64,000 nucleotides of DNA from Cyanophora paradoxa (Eukaryota; Glaucocystophyceae; Cyanophorales; Cyanophoraceae), in NCBI GenBank assembly GCA_004431415.1, contig QPMI01000483.1, positions 310,001 to 374,000 on the forward strand, given 5' to 3'. Shown here piece by piece: positions 1 to 11,954 of the stretch (position 1 is the first letter of the stretch; every line of letters starts with the position of its first letter). The notes under the pieces were generated by a model. That model was given only the letters and a program-made list of their open reading frames with translations, did no database searches and was not told where the DNA came from. A program made the translations under genes and the position numbers.

Positions 1-3000
1 TCGGTACTCAGCATCCAAGAGCCAGTCCGCCAAAGACGGAGAGAAGAGTTGGACGACGAGTGCTGGTCTTCATGGCTTGACGACGAACTTTCTCCTGTGC
101 CGTCTGCTCCACATTCAGAACCCAGTTCAACCGATCTGTCTCTTCTAGAATTGTACTCGCACTCAAGGTCGCTTCGGGATCAGCTGGCTACCGTTGCTAC
201 TCTGTGCCAGTGCACTCGTGAGGTGATCATTTCGCAAATGCCATGCCCTGTTGCTTACCTGACTGACCGAGGTTGCCAGGAATGGACACCCAAGGATGTC
301 GACAACTTTCCGTCAGGTGGGACATTGTTGGAGCACCTCTTCACATCATCTGCTGTGTGTCTTCTTTGCAACACTGAATCTAGTTTTGCACTAACTTGAT
401 GCACTTTCCAGGCACTGATAGGGCCATCCGAGCGCCTTGTGTCAAGCATACTACAGAAGTCTTTGCACCCTTATCTTGACATCTTGAATATTTGGCTCTC
501 CGAGGGAGCATGTGAAGACCCTTTTCAAGATTTCTTCATCATACATGCATGGCGCAATCGACCAGACGAAGGGCACAGACATCCGGACTTCTGGGACTCC
601 TCATTTCAGGCATGCTTACAATTTGGTCAAAGCGTGTGCCTCGCGTTTGTTTCTAATTTCTTGTGCATCAGCTTGAGCGGTCTCGTCTGCCCAATTTCTT
701 GCAAGGTGTTGCAGCAGAGATTCTAAGTTGTGGAAAGGCTCTTCGAATTCTTATGCTTCAGAATCGACCTCCTTTAAAATCCAGGCCTCCATTGTCGAAG
801 GAACCTGCAGCATCGAAGGCGAAGTCAAGAGACAGCAAGCACTTCAATCGCCATCAAGCTTCTGTCGAGTCAGTTAAGTTGGGGAGGCCACGTCATCCAG
901 TGTCGTTGAAAACAGACATGCCTTCGAAGCTGGAAGCTGTGCAAGAAGAGAAAGCAACGTTTCAAGTGCAGCAGAGTCAACCGTTGCCCGTGAGGACACA
1001 TCAGACATCCGTGCAAGCAAGCATCTCAGTCGAGGAGGAGCAAAAGAAGCATGACCCAGCAATTGTAGAGCTTGTGAAGTCGCAGGTCTGCATCCAGCTG
1101 GCACTCGCCTGTTTTTGGCTCACTCTTCAACAGATCATTTCCGAGTATTCAGAGAAGATCAATAAACTCGAGATGAGGGCTCGGAAAGCGAGATGGAGAA
1201 AGAACAGGATTGAGCACAAGCCACGTCTGAAAGAACTGTTGCACAGGGAGCATGAAGTCTTGAAGGTGAGGAATATGTTGCACTCTGCTATTATGCCATG
1301 ATTTTAATTATCGACCTTGCTGTTTTCGCAGGCTGAGCTGCAGGGCGAGCTTAGACAGGCTGAGCAAGCTGGGCAAGCAGCAGCCATTTCCAATTTACTG
1401 GCAGTGCTGGGCTTGCTTGACGATCAGCCAATCCCCGAAAGTGACAGGACGGATGTCAATCCTGGTGATGTTTCTGCAGTATCAGGTCTTTCTACAGAGG
1501 AGGAGGATGCTCAGGCGGAGCAGTCTCCTGACGCAACCACTTCATCTCAACATGCAGTTTTGGATGCCCCACATGCTGGAGAGGATGTTGGTATGCCAGC
1601 TACCTCGAATTCTTCAGATGTGGAGAAACGAGGCACACAACCCCTCCATGTGCATTCAGCAGATGATGAACGAGAAAGACAAACTGTTCATGTCGAAGAA
1701 GCAACAGACAATGTTGTTCCAGTGATGGCAACAAATGAAGAAGCTCAGCAAGACGATCACATAGATGCAGAGTCCGTCAGCGTTGAATCACACTCGTCTT
1801 TTGGAGACAACGACTTGCGAGACGCGGACCAAGTTGATGATGCTGTTCGAACACAAGAAGACTCAGCTGTTTCTTCTGTGAAGCCAGAACCAGCGAGCGC
1901 CATGGGAGTGGTTTGCCTGATCCCTGCAAAATCCATCGCATTTTCTGCGCCTCTAAGAATGTTCAATTCATGCAGGAAGACACAGCATACTCTCTCACGG
2001 ATGATGTGCTCCAGTCTTTCACTGGCAACTTTTCATGGAGTGCTTTCTTGGAACGCACAATTCATCACAAAATTCATCAGAGGTAATCACATTCATTGAA
2101 AAAGCGCATTAAATCTTATCTTGCTCTCTTCTCCACGCAGGAGCTCCTTCGTGAGCATGGAGCTTGTGAATCATTTCCTGGCAGAACTACATCTGGTGGA
2201 TCACCTGGAGTCACTCCGGAAGTACGTGTTCATGTATGCAGGGGACCTCTTCAGTCTCGTTACTACTTCTCTCTTCGAGGAGGTAAGCCGCTAGCTTGAC
2301 TGTAGCACTGTCGCTCAACCAATTGCAGCTCAAAAGTGGCCGACCTCCAAATCATGTCCGAGCGAACATGCTTTTCGAAGCAACTGTCAAAGCCACAGGT
2401 TACGATTCAGACCCTAGAGTGAAGCTTGTATCCTTTGCATCAAGGCAGAAATCGCAGCCTTCAGACTACTCAGGTGTGTCTTTGAACGTCGTTCGCTCTT
2501 TCTTATCACGACATGGCAATTCATTTCTTTTTCTCGAAAAGGTGTGGATTGTCTCGACTTTTTGGAGTTCAGATATGAGACGGAATGGCCACTTTCCCTC
2601 GTGATAACACCCGAGTGTATGGACAAGTACAACAAGATCTTCCGGTATCTTATGCAACAAAGGCGCATCATCTTCGAGCTGCGATCCATGTGGTCATCTT
2701 TCCAAGATCCATCTATACGACAGGCTATGCATGATGCAACTTCCAGGAGGTTGCAGCTGTTCAGGTGCCTTGAATTCGTTTTGACACATGGGCAATCCAT
2801 CGAATCTCGCAAGCAGGCAAGAATTGGAACACTTCATTGGAATCTTTCATAGCTATGTGATGCAGCAGCTTGACATCTGCTGGGTCGAATTGAAGACGGC
2901 ACTAAACAAAGCACGGAGGCTGGATGAAATTCGAGAAGCGCACTCCAAATACCTGTCGGATGCCCTGTCACGGTCAGCTTCATCATTTGCCCGGTTGCGA

Positions 3001-3500
3001 GCTTTCTCTGACCGAGTTTGAAGGTGTTTGTTGAGCGAGTCCGAGCAACCTAGCAGGGTTATGCAGATTATCCTTGCAACATTCAACCACATCCTTCAGG
3101 TTTCTCGCATTAATTGCATTTCACCTCTTTAGCAAGCTACGTCTCATGCAATTGCAGGCTTGCAGACACCTCTATCCAGCGGGCGCTCAAGCATGTGTTG
3201 CACTTCCAGAGAAGGCAGGAGCATTTTGTTTCTTATGTAAATGGTGTCTGTATGCAAACGGAGGCTGCAGGATGCTGGATGGTCTGATTCGACCCTGACA
3301 AGCTGCATTCGATCATTTCGGCAATCATCAAAGTTTCTCTTCAACACACTGCGGAAGCTTTCTATTCACTCGGGAAACTCTGCAGTCGGTCCGATACTTT
3401 TGGCCAGGGCCGTGCTCTCAGCGCAGCTGATATTCTACAGAGGGGCTGCTGGAGTCCTGGAATTTCAACAACCACAATTTCGCACAATCGTGAGGTTTAG
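1..3500 (+). CDS. TUBGCP6: Gamma-tubulin complex component, GCP6-like (5' truncated by window)
   Basis: Subunit of the gamma-tubulin ring complex that nucleates microtubules. The frame is open at base 1, so the N-terminus is outside the window. Seen after splicing: a GCP core (PYLDILNIWLSEG, FWDSSFQ then RLPNFLQ, ILSCGKALRIL), then a long insertion of roughly 400 residues with a charged coiled coil (about 800-1,900), then the C-terminal GCP signature WPLSLVITPECMDKYNKIF near 2,590 and an EHFIGIFHSYVMQQL helix near 2,830. The long insertion between the two halves is the GCP6 hallmark; GCP5 is the alternative. Small introns include 355-411 and 610-671. The latter must be GC-AG, because it alone preserves phase and gives the W-x11-P spacing of the family. 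The last exon and stop (about 3,500) are uncertain because the C-terminus does not resemble known GCPs. Confidence 0.82.
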
Positions 3501-3920
3501 ACTCCACTGGCCTGGCCCGAGACTAGCGATCATTGGATTTTTGATCATTAGTTCGATTTGGAAATATAAGGATGGGCTCGAGGCCTATGTTAAGCTTTGA
3601 TCTCGAGTGGGACGCTGCCCGGGGCGTGACTGCTAGACGGCTGCGCTCGAGACTGCCCCGGGCGAGCGCTAGCTGCCTGCCGCCTCGCCGAGTCGAATTT
3701 TACGATGGCGGGAGCTCCAACGCCGTACCCCCACGTTGGACCGAACTAGCCGCCGAAGTGGGCCGCGAGAAGCCGCTTGCGCCCAGTAGCCTCCGGGATC
3801 CAGACTAGATTTGCAGCGGCCTCAAGATCGCATGCCCGCACATTGAGCGCGGAGCGAGGTGGTGGTATTTGAACTTCAGCGCGCAGCTGCTCCACCGAAA
3901 CAGGCCGGGCGCTCGGGAGC
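3501..3920. other. Intergenic spacer
   Basis: No conserved reading frame is recognisable between the GCP6-like gene and the next ATG at 3,921. GC content rises sharply here, at about 3,600. It probably holds the 3' UTR of the first gene and the promoter of the Sfi1-like gene. Confidence 0.5.
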
Positions 3921-4957
3921 ATGGCGTCCGCGCCGATCGCCGGGACGCTGGACGCGCTGGCGCTGAGGTTCCTGCCGAAGACGTATGTGCAGGAGAACCG
4001 CGGCGCCGTGCGGACGATGCTGTACATGTATGCGCCGCTGCTGGAGTTCGGGCCGGGCCGCTCGGTGCGTGCGGCGTGAAGCTCACGCGCTGTAGCTATG
4101 CTCACTCGAGCGCTGTGTAGGGCGCTCCGGCCGCAGTGGATGGGGCGCGCGTCTCGTACATGGGCGCCTCCGCTGCTTTCCGCCTTCGCACCCACGAAGC
4201 CCAGGAGGACGCTGATGCGTTTTCGGCAAAGTGAGCTTGCGCTATGCATTCTCGATTTCGATGCAACGCTGACAGCAGCGCATATCAAGGCGTTTCTTGG
4301 GGTCCTTCCAGCGGAGAGCCTTCGTGGCCTGGCGGGCGTATGTTCAATCACTGCGTACGCGAGTGTGGACGTTCCGAAGGAAACGACAGCTTGCCATTCA
4401 ACGAGAAGCGCTCCGAACAATGATACGAAGCGTCAGATGCCGCAAGTCTTGTGTGTATTTTTCGCTGTGGAGGCAGCGGGCGAGGAGAGAGCGCAAGCTC
4501 TGCGAGCATAATATTTTCGAGTTCCATAAGATGAAGCTCCGGCGTCGATTCAAAGCCTGGCGCGCACTCCTAGACGAGAGGAGCCGGAACCGGGAACGAA
4601 CGCGGGCGTTCTTCAGGGCCCACGTCCTCCCTCACATCGGTTTCTCAGCCGATGTGAGCTCCTTTCCGCCACCTCCCCGGGCACCTCTGACTGCAAGCGC
4701 AGACGTGGCAGCTGGCGCGAACGTTCAGGTCGCTGATCGTGCTCAGGAAGGGCTTCGACGGGTGGCGGGCCGTGTGCGGGAGGAAGCGAGCAGCCGTGGC
4801 GCGCTTCTCGGAGCGAAGGCTGCTGCGGAAGTGCTTCGCGCGGTGGCGGGGGCGCGCGGAGGCAGTTGCGGGGCCCAGGAAGCAGCACCTGGCGCGCTAT
4901 AAGGCGCACCAGCACCTCCAGTCCCTCAAGGCCCGCGTCTGCCTTGCCCCGTGGTAG
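3921..4957 (+). CDS. Small Sfi1-like tryptophan-repeat protein
   Basis: Inferred exons 3921-4064, 4121-4230, 4290-4653 and 4703-4957 join in phase to give 290 residues. Introns are 49-59 bases with GTG donors, and the later ones show CTGAC branch-like motifs. The N-terminus (MASAPIAGTLDALALRFLPK) is unlike the rest. From residue about 85 the protein is basic and alpha-helical, with spaced aromatic-x-x-W motifs: FVAWRAY, YFSLWRQR, FKAWRALL, FDGWRAV, FARWRGR. That spacing and composition resemble Sfi1/centrin-binding repeats of centrosome and basal-body fibres. I infer a centrin- or MTOC-associated role, also because it follows a gamma-tubulin complex gene. Generic IQ-like helices are an alternative. 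It is tail-to-tail with the kinesin gene, 251 bases away. Confidence 0.65.
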
Positions 4958-5208
4958 CAGCCTTCCTATCGGGGCTCGATTAGGCTTGGGTAAGCTAGTT
5001 AGTCAATAGGTTCAGCTTATACAGCCAGCTTACGTATACGTGCATCAATTTCAAAACTTAACAACTTTGCGAGCGTGCACACGCGTACGGTGACCGGCGT
5101 GTTACTTCGCGGGGATTTCCGGGCCGATCTTTGAATAATACACAAGCTGCAGCAAAATCGGAATGCATACGGACGCAAGACTAGCTAGGGCGGGGCGACG
5201 CATGGCCC

Positions 5209-8200
5209 TCATTGTATCACGCATGCTTTGGAGCCCTTCATGCCGTCTGCGTCGGCCCCCGCGTCGGCCCCCGCCCCGGCGCCGCTGGGCGCCGAGGTCG
5301 CCGGCGCTATTCGCCGGTCACCGCCCACCGTCGGGCTCTGCGGGCGGGCATCAGCGGGCGGGCGGCGCGGGGCGGGGGCGCGGGGCGCGGGGGCGCACCT
5401 TGAACTCGAACTTCTTGCCGGCGATGCGGAGGGCGTTCTCGATGACGAGGCGCTCGTGGAGCCGCTCCCGCTCCGAGATCTTCACCTCCTCCTCCTTCAG
5501 CCGCGCCTGCATGTCCTGCAGGCTCGCCGCCTGCATGCTCTTGCTCCGCAGCTGCGCCCCGCCCGACCCTCAGCCGCGGCGCCGCCGGCGGGCCGGGGAG
5601 GGGCGCCCGCGCCTTGGCGATCTCGGCGTCCTTCTCGGCGATCTCGGCGCGGGCGCGGGCGAGGTCGGCCTCGAGGCGGGCGGCCTGCGGGGAGCCGGCG
5701 CTGGCGGCCTTCTTGAGGGCGGCGCGGCCCTCCTCCGAGGTCGCCGCGAAGACCGCCTCGAGCCGCGCCGCCTGCTCCCGCTGCATCGCCAGCATCCCCT
5801 CGAACTTCTTGAGCACGTTCTCGAAGCCCGTGCGCACCGAGGCCTGGGCGGCCCCGTTCTGCGCGATCACCCGCTGCGCCACCGCGCTCACGCTCGTCGC
5901 CGCGATTCGCTTCGCCTCGCACAGCTCCACCTCCCCCTGCAGCCGCCCCAGCTCCGCCTCCGCCGCCCTCCCTGCGCCCCGCCCCGCGCTCAGAGGGCGG
6001 GGCGGCGGGGGCGCGCGCGGGGCGCACGGGCGGCGAGGGCCTGGGCGGCGGCGGCGACGGCGGCGGCGAGCTGCTTCTCGTTCTCCTTGGCCATGGCGCG
6101 CTCCATCTCCGCCTTGCGCTGCGCCCCCGCCGCCTCCTTCGCCTTCGCCGCGAGCGCCGGGTCGTCCGGCTCGCCCCGCTCCTTCCGCTCCTTCGTCAGC
6201 TTCTGCAGCTCGGCGAGCACCGCCTTCTGGCTCCCCGCCGTCATCTCCACCTCCTTCAGCCGCCCCGCCGCCTGCTCCAGCTGCTTCTGCGCCTCCGCGT
6301 CTGCCGCCCGCCCCGCGGGGGTCAGACGGGGCCGGCCGGCGCGGGGCGGCGCGGGGCGGCGCACGTCGCCCCTCGAGCTCGGCGACGGCCGGCTCGGACA
6401 TGAGGCGGGTCTTGGCGGCGGTCCAGGCGGCGCGGCGCTGGGTCTCCTCGACGGCGAGGCGGTCGGCCTGACGCCCGTGCTCGTCCACCATGCGCGTCAG
6501 CTCGGCGTCGGGCCGCGGCGCCGCCGTCACGAGCATGCGCTGCTCCTGCAGCACGGCCTCCATCTCCACCAGCCGCGCCGACATCTCCTTCATCTGCTCC
6601 AGCGCCCCCAGCTCTGCCCCGCCGTCAGCGGCGGGCGCCCAGCGCGCGGGGCGGGCGGGCGGGCGGGGCGGGGCGCGCTCTCGGAGACGGAGCGGCGGCG
6701 GTCGGCGGCGCGGTCCGGGGAGACGTCGAGGCCCTTGATGGACTTGGTGCTCCCCACGTCGAGGTGCGCCCGGCTCGCCCCCACGCCCCCGGACCGCCCC
6801 GAGCGCCCGCTCTTCTCCCCCTCCATGTCCCCTATGTGCGCGTGCCGGTTCGGCCGCAGCGTGTGCACGTCCGACGCCCGCCGCCGCGAGTGCATGTCGC
6901 CCCCGGGGAAGACCGACTGCGGCGCGCCGGGCTTCAGGGCCGGGCGCGGCCCCACCTCGCCCCTGCCCCCCGGGGGGGCGCACGCCGCGGCGGGTGGCGG
7001 TGCCGGTGGACTGTATGAGGGCGTTGACGTGGCCGAGGACCTCGAAGCCGAGCGCCTCCGTCGAGATCCACTTCACGAAGTCGCTCGCGACGCGCTCCAC
7101 GGTCACGTGGCTCGCCCCCACCCACTCGGGCGCCGTCGTCGTCTTCTCAGCCTCCTCCGTCCGGAACTCGCGCCCCGCGAACTTGAAGCGCACGAAGACG
7201 CCGCGGCTCGCGTTCAGCGGGATCCCCCGCGCCGACTTCACCCGCACCAGCAGGTCCAGCCGCTTCCCTGCGCCCCGGCGTCAGGGGGGACCGGAGGCGG
7301 GCCGGGGCGGGGCGGGGCGGGGGACCGAGGAAGGCGTCGGAGAAGGAGGGGGCCTTGACCTCGCGCGCCTGGCCCCTCTCGTCCGCGAACTTGATCTCGA
7401 TCGTCAGGTCCCCCTCGTGCTTTCCCTGCCCCGCCCCGCCCCGTCACGCCCCGCCCCGCCCCGCACGAGCGCGAGCTCGCGCAGGCGGCGCGCCTTGTAG
7501 TCAACGATGGGGACGGTGTCGTCGATGTCGATGAGGTAGAAGAGGCTCTGCAGGTACACTGCGCCCAGCTCAGCGCGGCGGCCCCGCTGGGGCCCGCGGC
7601 GGGCGGGAGGGCGAGGGGGCGGACCCTCGGCGGTGCCGATTGGGACCTCGTCGATGACGTCGATGAAGGGGTCGCTCTCCGGCGGCGGCGCGTGGTACTC
7701 CTGCGCGACACGGCGGCGGAGGGGCGGCCCCGCGTCGGCAGCGGGCCCGGGCGGGGCGGCGGGGCGAGGGCGGCGCACGGGGCCCTCCTGGAAGGTGAGG
7801 AACTCCTCGCGGATGAGGTAGACGCGGTTCATGAACTTGTCGTGGTCCCAGAGCGTCGAGACGGCCGTCTCGAGGTTCGTCACGCGGACCTTGACGTCCT
7901 GCGCCGCCGCGTTCCCCTTCACCGCCGCGATCAGCTTGATGTCGAAGTGCACGGGCTTGTCCATCTGCTCCGCCACCATGTTCATCTGCCCGCCCCCGGC
8001 GCCCGGTCCTCAGCGGGAGGCAGCCCCGGGAGGGGCGGGGCGGGGCGGGGCGGGGGCGCGCCTCGTTGACGAGGGGGATGAGGCGGAAGAGGCGCTCCTC
8101 GAGGACGCTGATGTGCATGCTCTCCTTCTGCGCCGACTGCTGCAGCTGGTCCGCCTGCGCAGCGGGGCCGGCGTCGGCGGGGTGGAGGGAGCGGGGCCGT

Positions 8201-11200
8201 GCGGGGCCGTGCGGGGCGGGGCGGGGCGGACGGCGGCGCGCTTCTCGGCGATGGAGCGCTCGAGCTCGCGCTGGCGCTCCTCGAAGAGGCGCTGCTGCTC
8301 CTCCATCATCCGCGCCTGCTCCTCGAGCTTCGCCTGCGCCGCCGCCCGCTCCGCCTCCACCTGCTTCGCCAGCTCCGCCATCTTCGCGTTCATCTCCTGG
8401 ATCTTCCCCTCCTTCTTCAGCTGCTCCTGCAGCATCCGCTCCCGCTGCGCCTTCATGCGCGCCAGCTCGTCCATCTTCTTCTGCGCCTCCCGCTTCTGGT
8501 CCTCCATCCGCTTCTCGGCCGCCGCCTTCTCCTCCGCCATCTTCTGCTGCGCCTCGAGCATGTCCTTCACCTTCGCCTCCATCTCCTTCTTCTCCGCCTC
8601 CGCCTTCGCCGGGTCCACCCCCAGCGTCATCCTGCCCCCCGCGCGCATCAGCAGCCGGACGGCGGGCGGGGGCGGCGGGGGCGGGCGGGGGCGGACAGGG
8701 TGCCCTGGGCGGCGGCGAGCTCGCGCTGGGCGAAGGCCCAGTCGACGACGCCGTCGTCGGCCTCGAGCGACTCGGGGGCCCCGCCCTCCGCCGTCGACGC
8801 CCGCCGCGCCACCTTCTTCTTCGCCGCCTCGTCCGGGTTCACGAAGCGGAACACGTGGTTCGTCCCCAGGATGATCCGGTCCCCCTGCGCGGCCCCCGCT
8901 GAGCGAGGCCCCGGCACGCGCAGCGGCGGCGCTCCGCGGCGCGCACGGTGGTGATCTTCTCGCGCTGCTTGACGAGCTTCCCGTTCAGGTAGATGCGCTT
9001 GCCCTCCACGGGCTCCAGGAAGACCTGCGGCGCCGGCTCAGCGCGGGCGGGGGCGGGGGCGAGGGCGGGGGCGGGCGGGGCGGGGCGAGCGCTCGCCCCG
9101 GCGCCGGTGTTCTCGAAGATGCAGTGCTCGGAGGCGACGTTGAGGCCCGCCAGCACCACCTGCTGCGGCACCTTCGCGTCCTGCGCCCGCCCCGCCGGCC
9201 CTCAGCGAGGCGCCGGGCCGGCCGGCCGGCCGGTAGAGGTGAGCGGGGCGCGCCTTCTTGCCGACGCGGGTGATGCCGGGCTTGAGGAAGTAGACGAGGC
9301 AGCCGTCGAGCTGCGCGTCCTCGTTGAGGTTGACGAGGCGCGGCACGTCCGTCTTGATCGCCACGCCGGCCTCGTCCCGCTGCACGATCCCCGCCTCCTT
9401 CAGCACCTCCTGCCGCTGCCGCGCCACGTCCTGCGTCTTCCGCAGCTGCTCCTCGTACGTCATGCTCAGCTCGCTGATGAGCTTCTCAGACTCGAGGAGC
9501 TGGTCGCGCATCGCCTGCAGCTGCCGCTCCTGCTCGGCGTCCTTCACGACGACCTCCTTCACGACCTCCTTGACGGGGCCGGCGCCGCCCCCCGTGAGCT
9601 GCGAGCGCAACCGCTCGATCTCCTGCTTGAGCTCGGCGATCATCTTCTGGTTCGCGTCCTCGTTGACGGTCGGCTTGTTCTTGATCTGCTTGGCGCGGTC
9701 GGCGTAGCGGAGCGTGGAGAGGGACTCCTCGAAGTTGATGTCGGCGGGGCTGATCGCCGCGATCATGATCGTCTTCGCGTTGCCTCCCAGCGACTCCTTC
9801 AGGAGCCACGTGAGCACCGAGTCGCGGTACGGGATGAAGACCTTCTTCTTCCCCGAGGACTGGTCCGCCAGCGCCGAAATGCAGTTCCCCAGCGCCGACA
9901 GGCTCTTGTTGATCGAGCACGCCTCCTGCCGCCCCGCCCCGCCCCGGCCCCGTCAGCCCGGCGCGGGGCCCCGGCGGCGAGGGGCGCGCCTTGAGGCGGT
10001 CGCCCTTGGCGCCGGTGTCGTCGGCGCGCTCGCTCCCCGCGAGGTCGACGAGGTTGATGCGCGAGACGCGGTCCGTCGCCCGCCCCAGCAGCCGGTTCAC
10101 CTGCCGCCCGCCGCCCCGCTCGACCCCGCCCCGACGCTCCGCGCGCGCCCCGCGGCCCGCCCCGGCGGCGGCGCGCGCACGATGGTCTGCGTGAAGGTGA
10201 TCTGGAAGATGGTGTGCGCCCGCGAGCTCGTGTTGTTCATGTTCGTCGCCCCTGCCCCCGCCCCCGCTCGGCCCCGCGCGGCGAGGCCCGGGCCGCCGCC
10301 GCCGCCGAGCGCACCGATCGTGCGGGCCTTGTTGCCCTCCTCCATGAGCGCGTCGATGTGCGCGTACGAGTTCACCAGGTTCCTGCCCCCCCCGCCCCGC
10401 CCCGTCGTCCCCGGCCGTGCGGCGGGCGGCGGGCGGCGCTATCTCTGGAGGGGCGCGCGGCGCACAGCGAGAGGTCCTCGACGTAGGGCCCCGTCTTCGG
10501 GTTCTCGCGCACCTTCAGGCCCGCCCCCTGCGACCCGCCAGCTCAGGTTGCGCCGACGCGGAGGGGGGGCCGGGGCGCTTTGAGGCGGCCGCGCCTGCTT
10601 GTCGAGGCGGGGATTGAAGAGATCGCGGACGCGCTCGTTGTAGATCTCCAGCATGCTCGCCTGAACCTGCTCGCGCGGCGGGGCCCCGCTGAGCGCCGCC
10701 GCCCGCCCCGACGCCGGCCGCCGCGGGGCCGCCGCGCACGCGGAAGGTTGTGGAGGTGTCCTTGTTGGCCCCTATGCGCTCGAACATCGCCTCCATCACG
10801 CGCGGGATGATCCCTGCGGGGGCCCACGTTGGGCCGGCCCGGGGGGCGGGAAGTCAGCCGCGGCATGGCCCACCTCGCTCATCTCCCCACCCCACCATCG
10901 AGAAGCTCTTTCCCGACCCTGTGGCTTTGTTCAGCGCGGGGGCGTGGCGCGCGCCCCTGCACTCCCGCCCCCCCGCTTCATTTCATCTTCGGCGGTCCCA
11001 CTGCGGCCCCCTCACCCGTCTGCCCGTAGGCGAAGAGACTGGCGTTGTAGCCTGCGGCGGAGGGTGAGCGGGCGGACGGGCGGGCGGCGCGGCGGCGCGG
11101 CGGACCCTGCCACGCGTTCTCGAGGACGTCCTGCCCGAGGTCCTTGAAGACCGTGTCCTGGGTCGCGAAGTTGGCGCTCTCCTTGTCGTGCGACCAGTAG

Positions 11201-11543
11201 CTGTGGTCGAACGTGAAGGTCCTCGCCTCGCCGCTCTCCGGGTCCGTGATCGTCGTGTTCTTCCCGTCCATAGCTATGCAGCACCCCGACTTGCGGTCCT
11301 TCTCCCTGCGCCGCGGAGGCGTCAGCGGCAGCTCGGAGGCGGCGGGCGGCGTTCCGCAGTGCTCACCGCTGGTTGAAGGGCCGCACCTGCGAGCGTACGC
11401 GGGGCAGCGGTCAGCTGCGAGTGCATAACGTCAAAGGCAAGCACGCACCCGCACTGCCACCTGGCAATCGCGGGGGGCGGAGATCCGGTCAGGCAAAAGA
11501 AGTCAAGCACTGACTCGGCGCGCACCTTGACCGACTCCGCCAT
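5209..11543 (-). CDS. Kinesin-3 (KIF1/Unc-104-like) motor with C-terminal CaaX-like box
   Basis: Plus-end-directed microtubule motor for vesicle or intraflagellar cargo. About 28 exons. From the ATG at 11,543: [13 protein letters not shown], a motor core with P-loop GQTGSGKS (split by an intron near 11,000), switch I NNTSSRAH, switch II VDLAGSE, a neck and coiled coil (9,260-9,700), an FHA domain (9,200-8,800), a strong coiled coil (8,640-8,230), a KIF1-type middle region (7,980-7,000) and further coiled coils to 5,400. The last exon (5,337-5,209) is Ala/Gly-rich and ends KGSKACVIQ then TGA, a CaaX-type prenylation signal, where animal KIF1 has a PH domain. Many introns start GTGCGCC; about eight have GC donors (e.g. 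5552-5612, 6614-6678, 7986-8061). Length is roughly 1,500 residues by estimate. Confidence 0.9.
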
Positions 11544-11954
11544 GGCTGCAGTCCGTCGCTAGTGTTGCGGCCGGGGCCGCCGCCGCTAGGCGCTCCGGGC
11601 AAGCAAGTACCGTTCGATCAGCCCCTACTAGTGAACTGCGGCTACGTGAGGCGGGGCGCAGCGCCGGGCGCTGCTTGTCTATTAGAAGTCGCCCCGCCGC
11701 CAAGTCAGGGCTAGCGCTACGTACTGTGTTGCCGCAGTGCTCAAGCTCTGTTAGCGCTGCTTGCAGCTCAGCTGGCTGAAGCCTACTTCGTAGATCTATC
11801 TGAAGGAGTCGAACACCCGTCTTTGACGTGCAGACTAGCAGCGTACCCCCGGACAAGTGACATCGGCAGCTTTCTAGAGCGGGTGCGACGCACGCACGCG
11901 CTCCTGCGCTTCGGTCTGATACGTGCATTCAGAATCGTGCCTCCGAGCGGCTGA
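11544..11954. promoter_or_regulatory. Divergent promoter between kinesin-3 and proteasome beta2
   Basis: 411 bases separate the two start codons, which point away from each other, so this segment must hold both promoters and 5' UTRs. It is less GC-rich than the kinesin body. I see no clear TATA box. Its boundaries follow only from the two ATGs. Confidence 0.6.

Noticed and set aside
5163-7358. 731-codon open frame on the plus strand
   Set aside because: Antisense shadow of the kinesin gene in very GC-rich DNA. Composition is low-complexity Arg/Pro/Ala and it runs across kinesin introns.
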